Assembly (NCBI RefSeq): GCF_001905125.1 | Contig: NZ_LWLE01000023.1 | Location: 403,398 to 467,397 of the forward strand | From: Streptomyces sp. TSRI0281 | Lineage (GTDB): Bacteria > Actinomycetota > Actinomycetes > Streptomycetales > Streptomycetaceae | DNA: 64,000 nt | Direction of reading: 5' to 3' | Shown: piece after piece, positions 6,773 to 15,517 of the stretch | Layout of the letters: the number at the start of each line of letters is the position of its first letter | Position numbering within the stretch: the first letter of the stretch is position 1 | The notes under the pieces: generated by a model | Told to the model about the DNA's origin: nothing | Databases searched by the model: none | What the model saw: only the letters and a program-made list of their open reading frames with translations | Program-made: the position numbers and the translations under genes

Positions 6773-9588
6773 TCCGCGTCCCCCGTACCGGTCTTGGCGA
6801 CCTCGGCCGTCAGCTCCGTGGCGATTCCGTCCGACGGGTCCAGGCAGCGCCCCCCGGTCGCCTCGGCGAGCCGCTGATTCAGCTGCCCCGGCGCACAGCC
6901 CCCGTCGCGCAGGGAAACCGCGACCACACGGACGGGCGTGCCCTTCCCCGCGGCCTTCACCACCGCGTCGATGTCCTTCCGGGGCAGCCCGGCTGAGTCC
7001 TCGTCATCGGTGACGAGGACGAGGAGCCGCGGATCGGGGCCCGAAGCGCCCTCACGGAGCTCGGCCAGCGCGTCGGTCAGCCCAGCGACGATGTCCGCGT
7101 TCGCGTCCACGGCGCTCGCGGCTCCCACGGCCTGCTGCGCCTCGGTCAGTCCGTGCTGCCCGAACGACACCACGTCCGGATGGTCGTCCTTCTTCACCGG
7201 GGCGAGCGTCCACACCCCGTAGTGGTCCCGTATGCCGAGCGAGCGCATCGACCGGGTGACCAGCTCCTTGGCACGGCCCGGCCCGGACCAGACCCGGTTG
7301 TCGGCCATGGACGTCGAGTTGTCCAGCAGATAGAGCACCCGGCCGGGTCCGAGCGCCTGCCGGTAGTCGCGCAGGGCGTCGGCGACCGAAGCCGCGGACG
7401 CGGCAGGGGCCGAGTCCGGGACGTCGATGCTCACCGCCCCCTCGTTGGCGGGCGCGCGAAGCGGCGAGGCCGTACCGGGCGGCACCGGCTTGCCGTCCTC
7501 GACCCCGCGGAAACCGTCCTGCACGAAGATCGCCTGGGCGGCGTCGTCCTCCACCAGCCAGTCGTGGAAGTCCCGCACCGCCCGCTCGCGCGCCTTCTCG
7601 TCCCGGTCGGCATCCGCCCAGGTGACCCGGACGAACGGCAGATCCAGCACCGGTACGTCGGTGGGGTAGCGGGCGGTACGGCGCTGAAGGGTGTCGCTCG
7701 CGCAGGAGGGGCGGGTCCCCTGCCCCGAGACCTTGGGCGGCAGGTTGAACAGCGCCATGGTCTGCTCGGGCACCAGCACGGCGGCCCGGTCCTCCAGCTC
7801 GTTGCGGGTCCCGTCGGACAGCGCGCACATCAGTTCCTGCGCCGTGGTGGGCATCGGCCGGAGTTCGCCGGCCATCCCCGCCTCGATGACGGAGCGCTGC
7901 TCGGCGGAGGGCGAGGCGTAGAGAGCGGCCGTGGACAACAGGGCCCCGTCCGCCCCCTCCGGATCGGGCCGCAGCACCTGGATCGGCTTCTCCCCGTCCG
8001 GCCGGCCGGCCCGTAGCCCGGCGATGAGCGAGCCGAGCGGGGCGGGAGTCTGCGCATCGGCCGTCGCGGGCCCGCCGTCGGGGACGGCGAGCACCATCGG
8101 TGTGAAGGCCAGCGGTCCCATCGGATCGAGCGACACCGTCGCGCGTGCGGACCCGGTCTGCCCGGCCTCGGCCCGCACCGGGGTGCTCCCGGCCGCCGGG
8201 ATCCAGATGTCGGGCTGTGCGCCGAGGTCGCGCTGGGGCCGCGGGCAGTCGCCGGACGCGGGGCACGACGGGAGCGGCGACTGCCACAGGGCGGCGGACT
8301 GGAACGCGGCCACGGCGTCGGTGGACTTACCCGCGTAGACGCCGATCCCGACGGTGCGACAGCCCTCCGCGTCACGGTTCACATAGGCGTCGGCGGCCTT
8401 CTGCACGGTCGGCCGGAGGTCGGGATCGACGAGGACGCGCAGCTCCATGGGCGGGGCGCAGCCGCCGGATTCGCCTCCCGGCGGTCCGTACAGGGCGACA
8501 CAGAGGACCGTTCCGGCACCGAGCACCAGGGCGAGGGCGACGGCGGCGACGCGACTCGGCCCGAGGGCGCGCAGCCGCTGACGTACCCGGCCGAGGCCCC
8601 CGGCCGGCTCGGGTACCGCGGGCTCACCGGGTTCATCCGGCACCACGGGCTCGTCCGGCCCGACGACGGACCCGGGCCCACCCGGTTCATCCGGCGCCCC
8701 CGGCTCACCCGGTTCGTCCGACGCCCCCGGCCCGTCGTCCTCGGGCACCACGGGGGACGGTGGCCGGGGCTGCGGCTGCGCCGGTTCAGACTTCGCGCGC
8801 TCGCTCGCCGACGTGAGGGCGAGCAGGACGTCACCGCCCCGCAGACATTCCGTGGGAACCCACCGGTGACCGTCGACGGCTTTGAACGGCGCCATCTCCT
8901 TCCGTATCGCGGGAACGATCCGGGTGAAGCTCGCCGGTTCGTCGGCCACGGCCCAACGGGTCAGCAGCTTGTGGAGGGCGATGGTGAAGTCGGTGCCGTG
9001 GCTCGCGCCACCGGGCGGGATCTCCACCCCCGGTTCCGCCGCCATGAGAACGGCGAAGTTCTGATGGGCCTCCGGTGTGAAGTCGTGCGACGCGTTGCCC
9101 GCGAAGCAGCAGTCGAGGATCACGACGACCCGGTCGGCCTTCGCGTGGCACAGCTCGGCCATCACGACCGCGTGCCAGGACAGGGCGTCCACGAAGGGAT
9201 GGCCCTGGTCCTGGGTGACGCGCGAGGGGCTGAACAGCAGATGCAGATCGCTGCCGTTGGTACGGACGATGCCGTGCCCGGCGAAGTACACGACGAGCAG
9301 CCCGGTCACCTCCTCCCGGGCAGACTGCAGCGCGGCATGCGCCTCAAGCGGAGTCACCGGCCGCGCCGCCCCCGAACGCCCCTCCTCCTCATCGGAGGTG
9401 GGAAGGGTGAAGACATCGGCCCTGTCGAACACCCCGGAGGAGGGGTCGGTGAGCGCCTCGGCCATGAGCCGGAGGCTCTGCGCCACCGCGGGCAGGTCGA
9501 TCTCGTGCTCGTACGAGTCCACGCCGATGAGCACGGCGCGATGTCGTTTGTCGCGGTTCTCCGCACTGCGGGTGTTGTACGGCGGCAC
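6769..9588 (-). CDS. Caspase-like peptidase fused to a TM helix, solute-binding domain and VWA domain
   Basis: A 939-residue multidomain protein. Residues about 14-250 are a C14 caspase-like domain: beta strand RAVLIGVDSY, His105 in VVYFAGHG and Cys161 in VVILDCCFAGN form the dyad. Residues 270-330 are a Pro/Glu/Asp linker of repeated DEPGEPG words. One transmembrane helix follows at about 347-368, preceded by basic residues, so the caspase should be cytoplasmic and the rest outside. Residues about 382-700 resemble an ABC solute-binding protein. Residues 745-930 are a von Willebrand A domain with an intact MIDAS start (DNSTS) and VTDDED. The GTG start at 9588 has GAGGGGG upstream and lies five bases after the EACC1 stop. 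The gene ends in an ATGA overlap with the solute-binding lipoprotein. The likely role is an envelope sensor coupled to a proteolytic effector. Confidence 0.85.
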   Translation of the reverse strand: MPPYNTRSAENRDKRHRAVLIGVDSYEHEIDLPAVAQSLRLMAEALTDPSSGVFDRADVFTLPTSDEEEGRSGAARPVTPLEAHAALQSAREEVTGLLVVYFAGHGIVRTNGSDLHLLFSPSRVTQDQGHPFVDALSWHAVVMAELCHAKADRVVVILDCCFAGNASHDFTPEAHQNFAVLMAAEPGVEIPPGGASHGTDFTIALHKLLTRWAVADEPASFTRIVPAIRKEMAPFKAVDGHRWVPTECLRGGDVLLALTSASERAKSEPAQPQPRPPSPVVPEDDGPGASDEPGEPGAPDEPGGPGSVVGPDEPVVPDEPGEPAVPEPAGGLGRVRQRLRALGPSRVAAVALALVLGAGTVLCVALYGPPGGESGGCAPPMELRVLVDPDLRPTVQKAADAYVNRDAEGCRTVGIGVYAGKSTDAVAAFQSAALWQSPLPSCPASGDCPRPQRDLGAQPDIWIPAAGSTPVRAEAGQTGSARATVSLDPMGPLAFTPMVLAVPDGGPATADAQTPAPLGSLIAGLRAGRPDGEKPIQVLRPDPEGADGALLSTAALYASPSAEQRSVIEAGMAGELRPMPTTAQELMCALSDGTRNELEDRAAVLVPEQTMALFNLPPKVSGQGTRPSCASDTLQRRTARYPTDVPVLDLPFVRVTWADADRDEKARERAVRDFHDWLVEDDAAQAIFVQDGFRGVEDGKPVPPGTASPLRAPANEGAVSIDVPDSAPAASAASVADALRDYRQALGPGRVLYLLDNSTSMADNRVWSGPGRAKELVTRSMRSLGIRDHYGVWTLAPVKKDDHPDVVSFGQHGLTEAQQAVGAASAVDANADIVAGLTDALAELREGASGPDPRLLVLVTDDEDSAGLPRKDIDAVVKAAGKGTPVRVVAVSLRDGGCAPGQLNQRLAEATGGRCLDPSDGIATELTAEVAKTGTGDAE

Positions 9589-9593
9589 GACGC

Positions 9594-10082
9594 CTATACC
9601 CCCTCGGGCCGGTCGTCGCCGTGCCCGGGTTGCCTCCCGCCGGGGGCCGGACCGCCGCCGGACGCCGGTGGTGTGTCCGTGTCCCGGTGCAGCGCGGGGT
9701 CGCCCTCGAAGCCCTCCGCGTCGAGTCTGACGCGCGGCTCCTCCTCGGGGTTGGCGAGCCTGCGCCGGTTGCGGTGCCAGGTCCTGACAGAGTTCCAGGC
9801 GATGTCGGCGAGCGGCCTGGCGGCCTCGGCTGCCACAACCAGCAGGATGTCGTGGACCGGGGCCCCGCCCATCGACTCGCTCTGGGTGAGCGAGACCCCC
9901 CGCTCCACCCGAAGCTCGTCCCGCCCCCGCGCCTCGTTCAGCGCGGGCGCGCTCTTCAGCCAGGCGCACAGCGCGGCAAGATCCTCCTTGCGCCTGTGCG
10001 TACCGCTGACGGTGATCCGTAACGCCACGGTCGCGTCCCCGTCCCCCGTGACCTGCCCGCCGACCCGCCCACTGTCCGCCAT
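9594..10082 (-). CDS. EACC1-like effector-associated component
   Basis: A 162-residue protein with the pattern of effector-associated constant component 1: a strand (ATVALRITVSG), helix EDLAALCAWLKSAPALNEAR, VERG, then GGAPVHDILLVVAAEAARPLADIAWNSVRTW and a charged C-terminus. EACC1 was described from comparative genomics as a constant partner of caspase-like and other effectors in actinobacterial conflict systems. Here it is the first gene of the caspase operon, five bases upstream. I chose ATG 10082 because GGGGGCGGG precedes it; an in-frame ATG at 10136 has no ribosome binding site. The family assignment is from memory of the pattern. Confidence 0.72.
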   Translation of the reverse strand: MADSGRVGGQVTGDGDATVALRITVSGTHRRKEDLAALCAWLKSAPALNEARGRDELRVERGVSLTQSESMGGAPVHDILLVVAAEAARPLADIAWNSVRTWHRNRRRLANPEEEPRVRLDAEGFEGDPALHRDTDTPPASGGGPAPGGRQPGHGDDRPEGV

Positions 10083-10239
10083 TCGCCCGCCCCCATCGGC
10101 CCCATTGCCGTCCGCAGTTCCGAGCCCATCGAACAAGCCATTATTTCACGGCAGTTGACACAAGGCACTCGTTTGTCCCGCACTCCTCCCCTCCCGGGTG
10201 GCGGGCGTTCGAGCGGGCGTGTCAGTCCTCCTTGATACA

Positions 10240-10253
10240 ACTGCACGTGCAGT
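10240..10253. promoter_or_regulatory. Perfect 14-bp palindrome upstream of the helicase gene
   Basis: ACTGCACGTGCAGT is a perfect palindrome 26 bases before the helicase ATG and just downstream of TTGATA (10232-10237). The position would let a dimeric regulator overlap the promoter. No regulator is encoded beside it and none is recognised. Confidence 0.5.
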
Positions 10254-10279
10254 ACGTGACGAGAAAAGGGGACTCGGCC

Positions 10280-13200
10280 ATGCCCAACGACTTTTCAGAC
10301 GACGCGCCAGTTGCTGGGCTGTACGAGACGCTCATCACTCACCGCCTAACGAAGCGCATCAAGCAACTTGACGCGACGGGCTGGCGCTCCATCGATGCAT
10401 CAGTCAGCGAGGAATCGGCACCTCACGTACTGTCCCGCCACATCGGCGCCACAGTGCGGCAGGTCCTTCAGGGCCTCGCCCCCACGGAGCAGGTAATCGC
10501 CGCCAACCACATCCTGGAGTCGCTGAATACGATCGAGGGTGCGACCGAGTGGGTTGATCTCGTCATGGAAGGGCCGCGGCAGCTGCTCGCCGTTGCCGAA
10601 CAGGAGGCGCCAGGGGTCTATGCGATCCGCCCAGCGACTCCACTGTCCGAGACGGCGCTGATCACCAACTCGCCGGAGGACCCCAGCCTCGGCTTTGAGC
10701 TTCGCGCCGAGTTGGCTACGGCCGACCGAGTAGACCTGCTCTGCGCATTCGTGAAGTGGCATGGTCTCCGCGTCCTCGAACAGTCATTGTCCTCTGCGCA
10801 TGATCGCGGAATCCCCATCCGCGTTCTCACCACGACCTACATCGGAGCTACAGAACGCCGCGCGTTGGACCGTCTGGTGAGGGACTTCGGCGCTGAGGTG
10901 AAGGTCAATTACGAGCTCCGCTCGACCCGTCTGCACGCCAAGGCGTGGCTCTTCCGCCGTGACAGTGGATTCGACACGGCGTACGTAGGGAGCTCGAACC
11001 TCTCCAAGGCGGCACTCTTGGACGGACTCGAATGGAATGTACGGCTTTCTTCCGTCGCGACACCTTCCGTCCTACGCAAGTTCGAGGCTACGTTCGACGC
11101 GTACTGGAGCGAGCAGGCATTTGAACCGTACGACCCCGACATCGACGGTGAACGGCTCGATGAAGCCCTGTCGCATGCTGGTGGCTCCAGCCGCCAGGCC
11201 CAGCAGAGCATCACGCTCTCCGGCCTGGAGGTTCGGCCCTACCCGCACCAGCGCGACATGCTCGAACGTCTCGAAGTAGAACGAACGGTGCACGACCGGC
11301 ACCGCAATCTCCTCGTCGCCGCGACGGGCACAGGCAAGACCGTGATGGCCGCGTTGGACTTCAAGCGTCTACGCCAAACGCTTGGGCGCGATCCACGCCT
11401 GCTCTTCGTAGCCCACCGCAAGGAGATCCTCGAACAGTCCTTGCGCGTCTACCAAAACGTCCTTACCGACGCAAACTTCGGGGAGCCGTACTACGGAAAC
11501 GAGCTTCCGGCGCACTGGACTCATGTGTTCGCTAGTGTCCAGTCCCTAAGTTCCCGCGCATTGGACCGATTTGCCCCCGATCACTTCGATGTCATCGTGA
11601 TCGACGAGTTCCACCATGGCACCTCGCCCACCTATCGAAGGATCTTGGATCACTTCAAGCCGCAGGAACTGCTTGGCCTCACGGCCACTCCGGAGCGCAT
11701 GGATGGTCTGAACATTCAGGACGAGTTCTTCGAGGGTCGGATTGCCGCCGAAATGCGGCTGTGGGAAGCCCTGGAGAACGACCTCCTGAGCCCGTTCCAC
11801 TACTTCGGAATCACCGACAACACAGACATGAGCGCCATCACCTGGAAGCGTGGCGCTTATGACTCCACAGCACTCAGCAACCTCTTCACGGGAAACGACG
11901 CACGGGCTCGACTTGTCGTGCAGGCGGTAAAGGATAAGGTTTCCGACCCGAACTCCATGCGAGCCTTGGGCTTCTGCGTCTCCGTCGCACATGCCCACTT
12001 CATGGCCGACTTCTTCCGGCGGGCCGGTGTCAAAGCCGCCGCACTCTCGGGCGAGACCCCACGCCATGAACGCAAGACAGCCCTCGATGAACTGAGATCT
12101 GGCGACCTCCAAATCATCTTCTCAGTCGACCTGTTCAATGAAGGTCTCGACATTCCCGACGTGGACACCCTGCTCCTCCTACGCCCCACCTCCAGCGCCA
12201 CCGTCTTTCTTCAGCAGCTTGGTCGCGGACTCCGCCGCACGGAAAACAAGGCCGTTCTCACTGTCCTAGACTTCATCGGACAGCACCGTAAAGAGTTCCG
12301 CTTCGAGGAACAGTTCAGGGCTCTCACCAACCTGACACGCAACCGCCTGCTCACCAACATCGAGCAAGACTTTCCCCAGCTACCCTCCGGCTGCCAGATC
12401 ATCCTTGAGTCGAAGGCCAAGGAACTGATCATTGACAACATCCGTAACCAGATCGGTGTCAACGTCACCCAGCTCGCCCGCGAGGTGGCCTCCTACGCTG
12501 AACCGCGACTCGCTGGCTACCTCAAGGAAAGCGGTCGGGAGCTCAAAGAGCTCTACCGCGGTAATGGAAACTCCTGGACGGGCCTGTTGCGGCGAGCCAA
12601 GCTCCTCGAATCAGCAGGCCCCGAAGGCGAGGCAGCCTTGTTGAAGCGGATGTCTGCGTTCCTTCACGTGGATGACCCGCTCCGTGTCACTGCGTACAGC
12701 AAGCTTCTGATGGCTGATGCCCCCTCCTACGAAGAGCTCGATGAGCAGGAACAGGCATACGCCCGCATGTTCTTCTTCTCGCTGTGGCCGCTGGGTGGCA
12801 GCTTCACGAGCTACCAAGAAGGCTTCGACACACTCCAGGCACAACCCGCGTTTCGCGACGAACTTAGTCAAGTCCTCGCTCATGTCCTAGACCAAGCGGA
12901 CCACGTCCCCGTCCCGCTGCTTGGCACGCATGCCAGCCTGCCACTGACAGTCCACGCCTCTTACAGCCGTGAAGAAATCCTTCCAGCGCTGGGCGTATCA
13001 ACCGTGGATGCTTTCCTGCCAGGAAACTTCCGCGAAGGCGTGAAGTGGTGCGAGGGAATCCAGACCGATGCCCTATTCATCACGCTGGAGAAGGACGAGA
13101 AGGACTTCTCTCCGGAGACCCGTTACAAGGACTACGCTCTCAACGACTCCCTGTTCCACTGGGAGTCCCAGAATCAGACCTCAGAGACTTCTCCCACAGG

Positions 13201-13417
13201 CATCCGATATCAGACGCACAAGCACAAAGGTACCCACGTCCTGCTATTCGTCCGCCGCTACAAGAAGACAGACATCGGCGGTCCACAGCCTTGGATGCTG
13301 CTGGGTCCCGCCGAGTACGTCAAGCACAAGGGCAGCAAGCCGATGGGCATCGTCTGGAATCTTCGCCACGAGATTCCTGCCGACGTATTGACGTACTCAG
13401 CGATCGCCGCAGGTTAA
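10280..13417 (+). CDS. PLD nuclease-like / SF2 helicase / DUF3427 protein, putative defence enzyme
   Basis: A 1045-residue protein. A phospholipase-D-type HKD motif (LHAKAWLFRR at about 218-227, then GSSNLSK at about 237) marks an N-terminal nuclease-like domain. An SF2 helicase core follows: Walker A ATGTGKT (about 348), DEFHH motif II (about 441), GLTATPERMDG, and QQLGRGLRR motif VI (about 648). The last ~350 residues fit DUF3427. Proteins with this order are recurrent in restriction and defence islands. The ATG at 10280 has AGGGGA upstream. GC content and codon use are visibly lower than in neighbouring genes (many A/T third positions), which suggests transfer. It converges with an SRA-HNH nuclease, eight bases apart. 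Whether it acts on phage DNA is inference. Confidence 0.85.
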   Translation: MPNDFSDDAPVAGLYETLITHRLTKRIKQLDATGWRSIDASVSEESAPHVLSRHIGATVRQVLQGLAPTEQVIAANHILESLNTIEGATEWVDLVMEGPRQLLAVAEQEAPGVYAIRPATPLSETALITNSPEDPSLGFELRAELATADRVDLLCAFVKWHGLRVLEQSLSSAHDRGIPIRVLTTTYIGATERRALDRLVRDFGAEVKVNYELRSTRLHAKAWLFRRDSGFDTAYVGSSNLSKAALLDGLEWNVRLSSVATPSVLRKFEATFDAYWSEQAFEPYDPDIDGERLDEALSHAGGSSRQAQQSITLSGLEVRPYPHQRDMLERLEVERTVHDRHRNLLVAATGTGKTVMAALDFKRLRQTLGRDPRLLFVAHRKEILEQSLRVYQNVLTDANFGEPYYGNELPAHWTHVFASVQSLSSRALDRFAPDHFDVIVIDEFHHGTSPTYRRILDHFKPQELLGLTATPERMDGLNIQDEFFEGRIAAEMRLWEALENDLLSPFHYFGITDNTDMSAITWKRGAYDSTALSNLFTGNDARARLVVQAVKDKVSDPNSMRALGFCVSVAHAHFMADFFRRAGVKAAALSGETPRHERKTALDELRSGDLQIIFSVDLFNEGLDIPDVDTLLLLRPTSSATVFLQQLGRGLRRTENKAVLTVLDFIGQHRKEFRFEEQFRALTNLTRNRLLTNIEQDFPQLPSGCQIILESKAKELIIDNIRNQIGVNVTQLAREVASYAEPRLAGYLKESGRELKELYRGNGNSWTGLLRRAKLLESAGPEGEAALLKRMSAFLHVDDPLRVTAYSKLLMADAPSYEELDEQEQAYARMFFFSLWPLGGSFTSYQEGFDTLQAQPAFRDELSQVLAHVLDQADHVPVPLLGTHASLPLTVHASYSREEILPALGVSTVDAFLPGNFREGVKWCEGIQTDALFITLEKDEKDFSPETRYKDYALNDSLFHWESQNQTSETSPTGIRYQTHKHKGTHVLLFVRRYKKTDIGGPQPWMLLGPAEYVKHKGSKPMGIVWNLRHEIPADVLTYSAIAAG

Positions 13418-13425
13418 CTAGACGA

Positions 13426-14400
13426 TCACGACTCATCCAATTGATCTGCAATCCTCCAGAATCGGCGATGCGCACGGACGAATCGTTTCTCTATGCGATG
13501 CTGCTTCACAGTCCGAAGGGGTGCGCAGCGAGGTTCAGAACCCTCCGCATACCGATCTATGACCTGCAATTCATCGGTCAAATAGAGGGCGCCTCGATCA
13601 AGCCGAATATGACAGTTGGGGCACAGGCATAGGACATTGCCGTCGACGTCTGGTCCACCATCTGGACCACCGAGCGCATGTATGTGCGCACCTTCCGCGT
13701 AGCTCTTATCGTCTGCCCCAACCCGAAGGGCGAGGCCGCACACCTGGCATGTGTAGGCATGCAACTGCTTCACCCGTCGGACAACTGCGGTGTCACGAAC
13801 AATGCGCTCGATGGTTGAAGTCTTCCTACGGACGGCAATATCACCTTCGCCCCCAGAGATGAGCCCGCCCTGATCGAGCACTTCTTGAATTTGCCGCTCG
13901 AATGAAGTGAGCTCTTGCTCTTCGTTCGCAAGACGGCGCATCTTGAAACGGCATATATCAAAGCCCGACTGCCCGACTTCGACCCACTCCCTCAAGATCC
14001 TATACAGACCGTCGTACCTATATCCTTCAGACGGCGAGTAATCAGGATCACCCGCACTGCCACGAATTACGCGGATAGGGTTCCCTTGAATCCGGCTCCG
14101 CCGGAGACTGGCATTTCCCTTATTTTCCCAGTTCTGGTCAGACGTCTGGCGACTAGCATCACGGGCTTTCCCACCTGCGCCGGTGTACGTTATTTCCCCC
14201 CAGTTGTCCACATCGTCCTCGTAGCCGTTACTAAGCACGATCGCATCCGCTGCGCGATGACCCTCTTCATCCAGCCCCCACGAAATGCCCGCCTCGCGCT
14301 CTTTGTGAAGCTTGGCCTCTTTGACTGCCTTTCGAGATTCAAAATGAGTTCCCGGGAGGACATCGTTCACGTGCCCGAAGACGGCTTTGTATGCAGACAT
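13426..14400 (-). CDS. SRA (YDG)-HNH endonuclease, probable modification-dependent (type IV) restriction enzyme
   Basis: A 324-residue protein. Residues about 1-155 match the SRA/YDG domain that flips out 5-methylcytosine: FGHVNDVLPGTHFESR, ADAIVLSNGYEDDVDNWGEI, TYTGAGGK, and SEGYRYDGLYRI. The C-terminal ~110 residues are an HNH nuclease: YTCQVCG, EGAHIHAL, then NVLCLCPNCHIRLDRGALY. Bacterial SRA-HNH enzymes such as TagI and S. coelicolor Sco5333 cleave or bind 5-methylcytosine DNA, so this is a strong candidate for restriction of methylated foreign DNA. The start at 14400 has a weak ribosome binding site. Base composition is low for the window, like the convergent helicase gene. Confidence 0.88.
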   Translation of the reverse strand: MSAYKAVFGHVNDVLPGTHFESRKAVKEAKLHKEREAGISWGLDEEGHRAADAIVLSNGYEDDVDNWGEITYTGAGGKARDASRQTSDQNWENKGNASLRRSRIQGNPIRVIRGSAGDPDYSPSEGYRYDGLYRILREWVEVGQSGFDICRFKMRRLANEEQELTSFERQIQEVLDQGGLISGGEGDIAVRRKTSTIERIVRDTAVVRRVKQLHAYTCQVCGLALRVGADDKSYAEGAHIHALGGPDGGPDVDGNVLCLCPNCHIRLDRGALYLTDELQVIDRYAEGSEPRCAPLRTVKQHRIEKRFVRAHRRFWRIADQLDES

Positions 14401-14565
14401 GCGCCCATGCTGCCGAACGGCTATCCAGCGCTGACAACCGCCCCTCGCCCCGCCAGGCCGGAAATGGCCCCACCAGGCAGAAGCTAGGCGCCTCCAGCGT
14501 CAACAGCAGGCAAGGCTTCGGGATGCGGGGTTCTTCGGCGAGGCGCTGCGGTCCTGACCGCACGC

Positions 14566-15240
14566 TCACACGGCCTCGCCCAGCTCGGCCTCGAAGTGCG
14601 TCTGCGCACGGTCCAGGGCGCTGTCCGGGTCGCAGCCGTGGGCCCGCAGCCAGTGGAGGAGGTCCGCGATGAGACCGATCGCGGACTCCTGAGCAGCTGC
14701 CACCCCGAGCCGCCCGTACGACAGGCCGTCCGGCCTCACCGCCATGCCCAACAGCCCGAGCAGCGCCTCGGCCTTGGCGACCTGAGGCCCATCAGCATGG
14801 TCGATCGACGAACGCAGGCCGGTGGCCAGCTCGCACCAGGTGATCTTGGAGTCGTCGCGGAGGAGAACTCCCCATCGCTCGGCGACGGCGTCGATCAGGG
14901 CCAACCCCCGCCCCTGCACCGCTCCGTCCCCCGCCGAGCAGAGAACGGGGAGCACCCGCGTATCGGGGTCGCTCACTTCGATACGCAAGCGGCTGCCGTT
15001 CATCGAGACGGTCAGGCGCGCCGGGGTACCCGCCCCCACATGCTTGATGACGTTCGCCGCCAATTCCGAAACGCAGAGTTGGGCGTCCCTGATCACCGGG
15101 ACCAGGCCCCACAGCCCCAAGTGCAGGCGAATCACTCGGCGCAGGCCGGCCAGCTCTGCGGGTTCTGCCAAGAAGGGCAGGTCCCACGCCTTACGAACCA
15201 CACCGAAGCGACAGCCGTCCATCCCGATCACTACTCCCAT
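14566..15240 (-). CDS. ATP-binding regulator of the anti-sigma (HATPase_c_2) type
   Basis: A 224-residue protein. The GHKL-type ATPase fold appears as DAQLCVSELAANVIKHVGAG (N box), RIEVSDPDTR (G1-like) and GRGLALIDAVAERWGV (G2-like). Streptomyces has dozens of such short HATPase proteins, often grouped with an XRE regulator and a DUF397 protein, where they act as anti-sigma-like or developmental regulators. The extra C-terminal ~60 residues are helical and unassigned. ATG 15240 is taken as start; ATG 15222 with GGGAG upstream is an alternative. The next gene upstream on this strand is the XRE regulator. Confidence 0.8.
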   Translation of the reverse strand: MGVVIGMDGCRFGVVRKAWDLPFLAEPAELAGLRRVIRLHLGLWGLVPVIRDAQLCVSELAANVIKHVGAGTPARLTVSMNGSRLRIEVSDPDTRVLPVLCSAGDGAVQGRGLALIDAVAERWGVLLRDDSKITWCELATGLRSSIDHADGPQVAKAEALLGLLGMAVRPDGLSYGRLGVAAAQESAIGLIADLLHWLRAHGCDPDSALDRAQTHFEAELGEAV

Positions 15241-15469
15241 GACACCGCGGGCACCTGAGGTGTCCCGCCCAAATGAGGGATTTCGACACGTCCCGAAGAA
15301 GGCGGAATCGCCTCCGGACACAGCGTCCGGTCCGGTTTCACGGCGGCCCCGAGTCGCGAGGATGTGTACCGGCCGATGGAGAGCCTCACGCTCCGGGAGG
15401 TGAATCCCCTGGACGCTCCCCACGCACACAACACTAGGGTCACCGAGAGTCATCGACCAGGCACGCAGC

Positions 15470-15505
15470 GATGCACTTGCATCGACGTGGCGTCAGAAGT
15501 GCATC
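15470..15505. promoter_or_regulatory. 9-bp inverted repeat upstream of the HATPase gene
   Basis: GATGCACTT (15470-15478) and AAGTGCATC (15497-15505) are perfect inverted copies 18 bases apart. They lie in the region between the HATPase start and the XRE gene end and look like an operator. The neighbouring XRE-family regulator is the obvious candidate binder, but that is inference. Confidence 0.5.
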
Positions 15506-15517
15506 GCAGTCGTGCAG

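Noticed and set aside
5147..6877. Long plus-strand open frame opposite the solute-binding lipoprotein
   Set aside because: It mirrors the lipoprotein gene, lacks domain patterns and includes the 18-bp repeat in a meaningless frame.
13426..14400. Homing endonuclease or transposon-borne HNH
   Set aside because: The SRA domain at the N-terminus points to a modification-dependent restriction enzyme, and no mobile element ends or target duplications were found.
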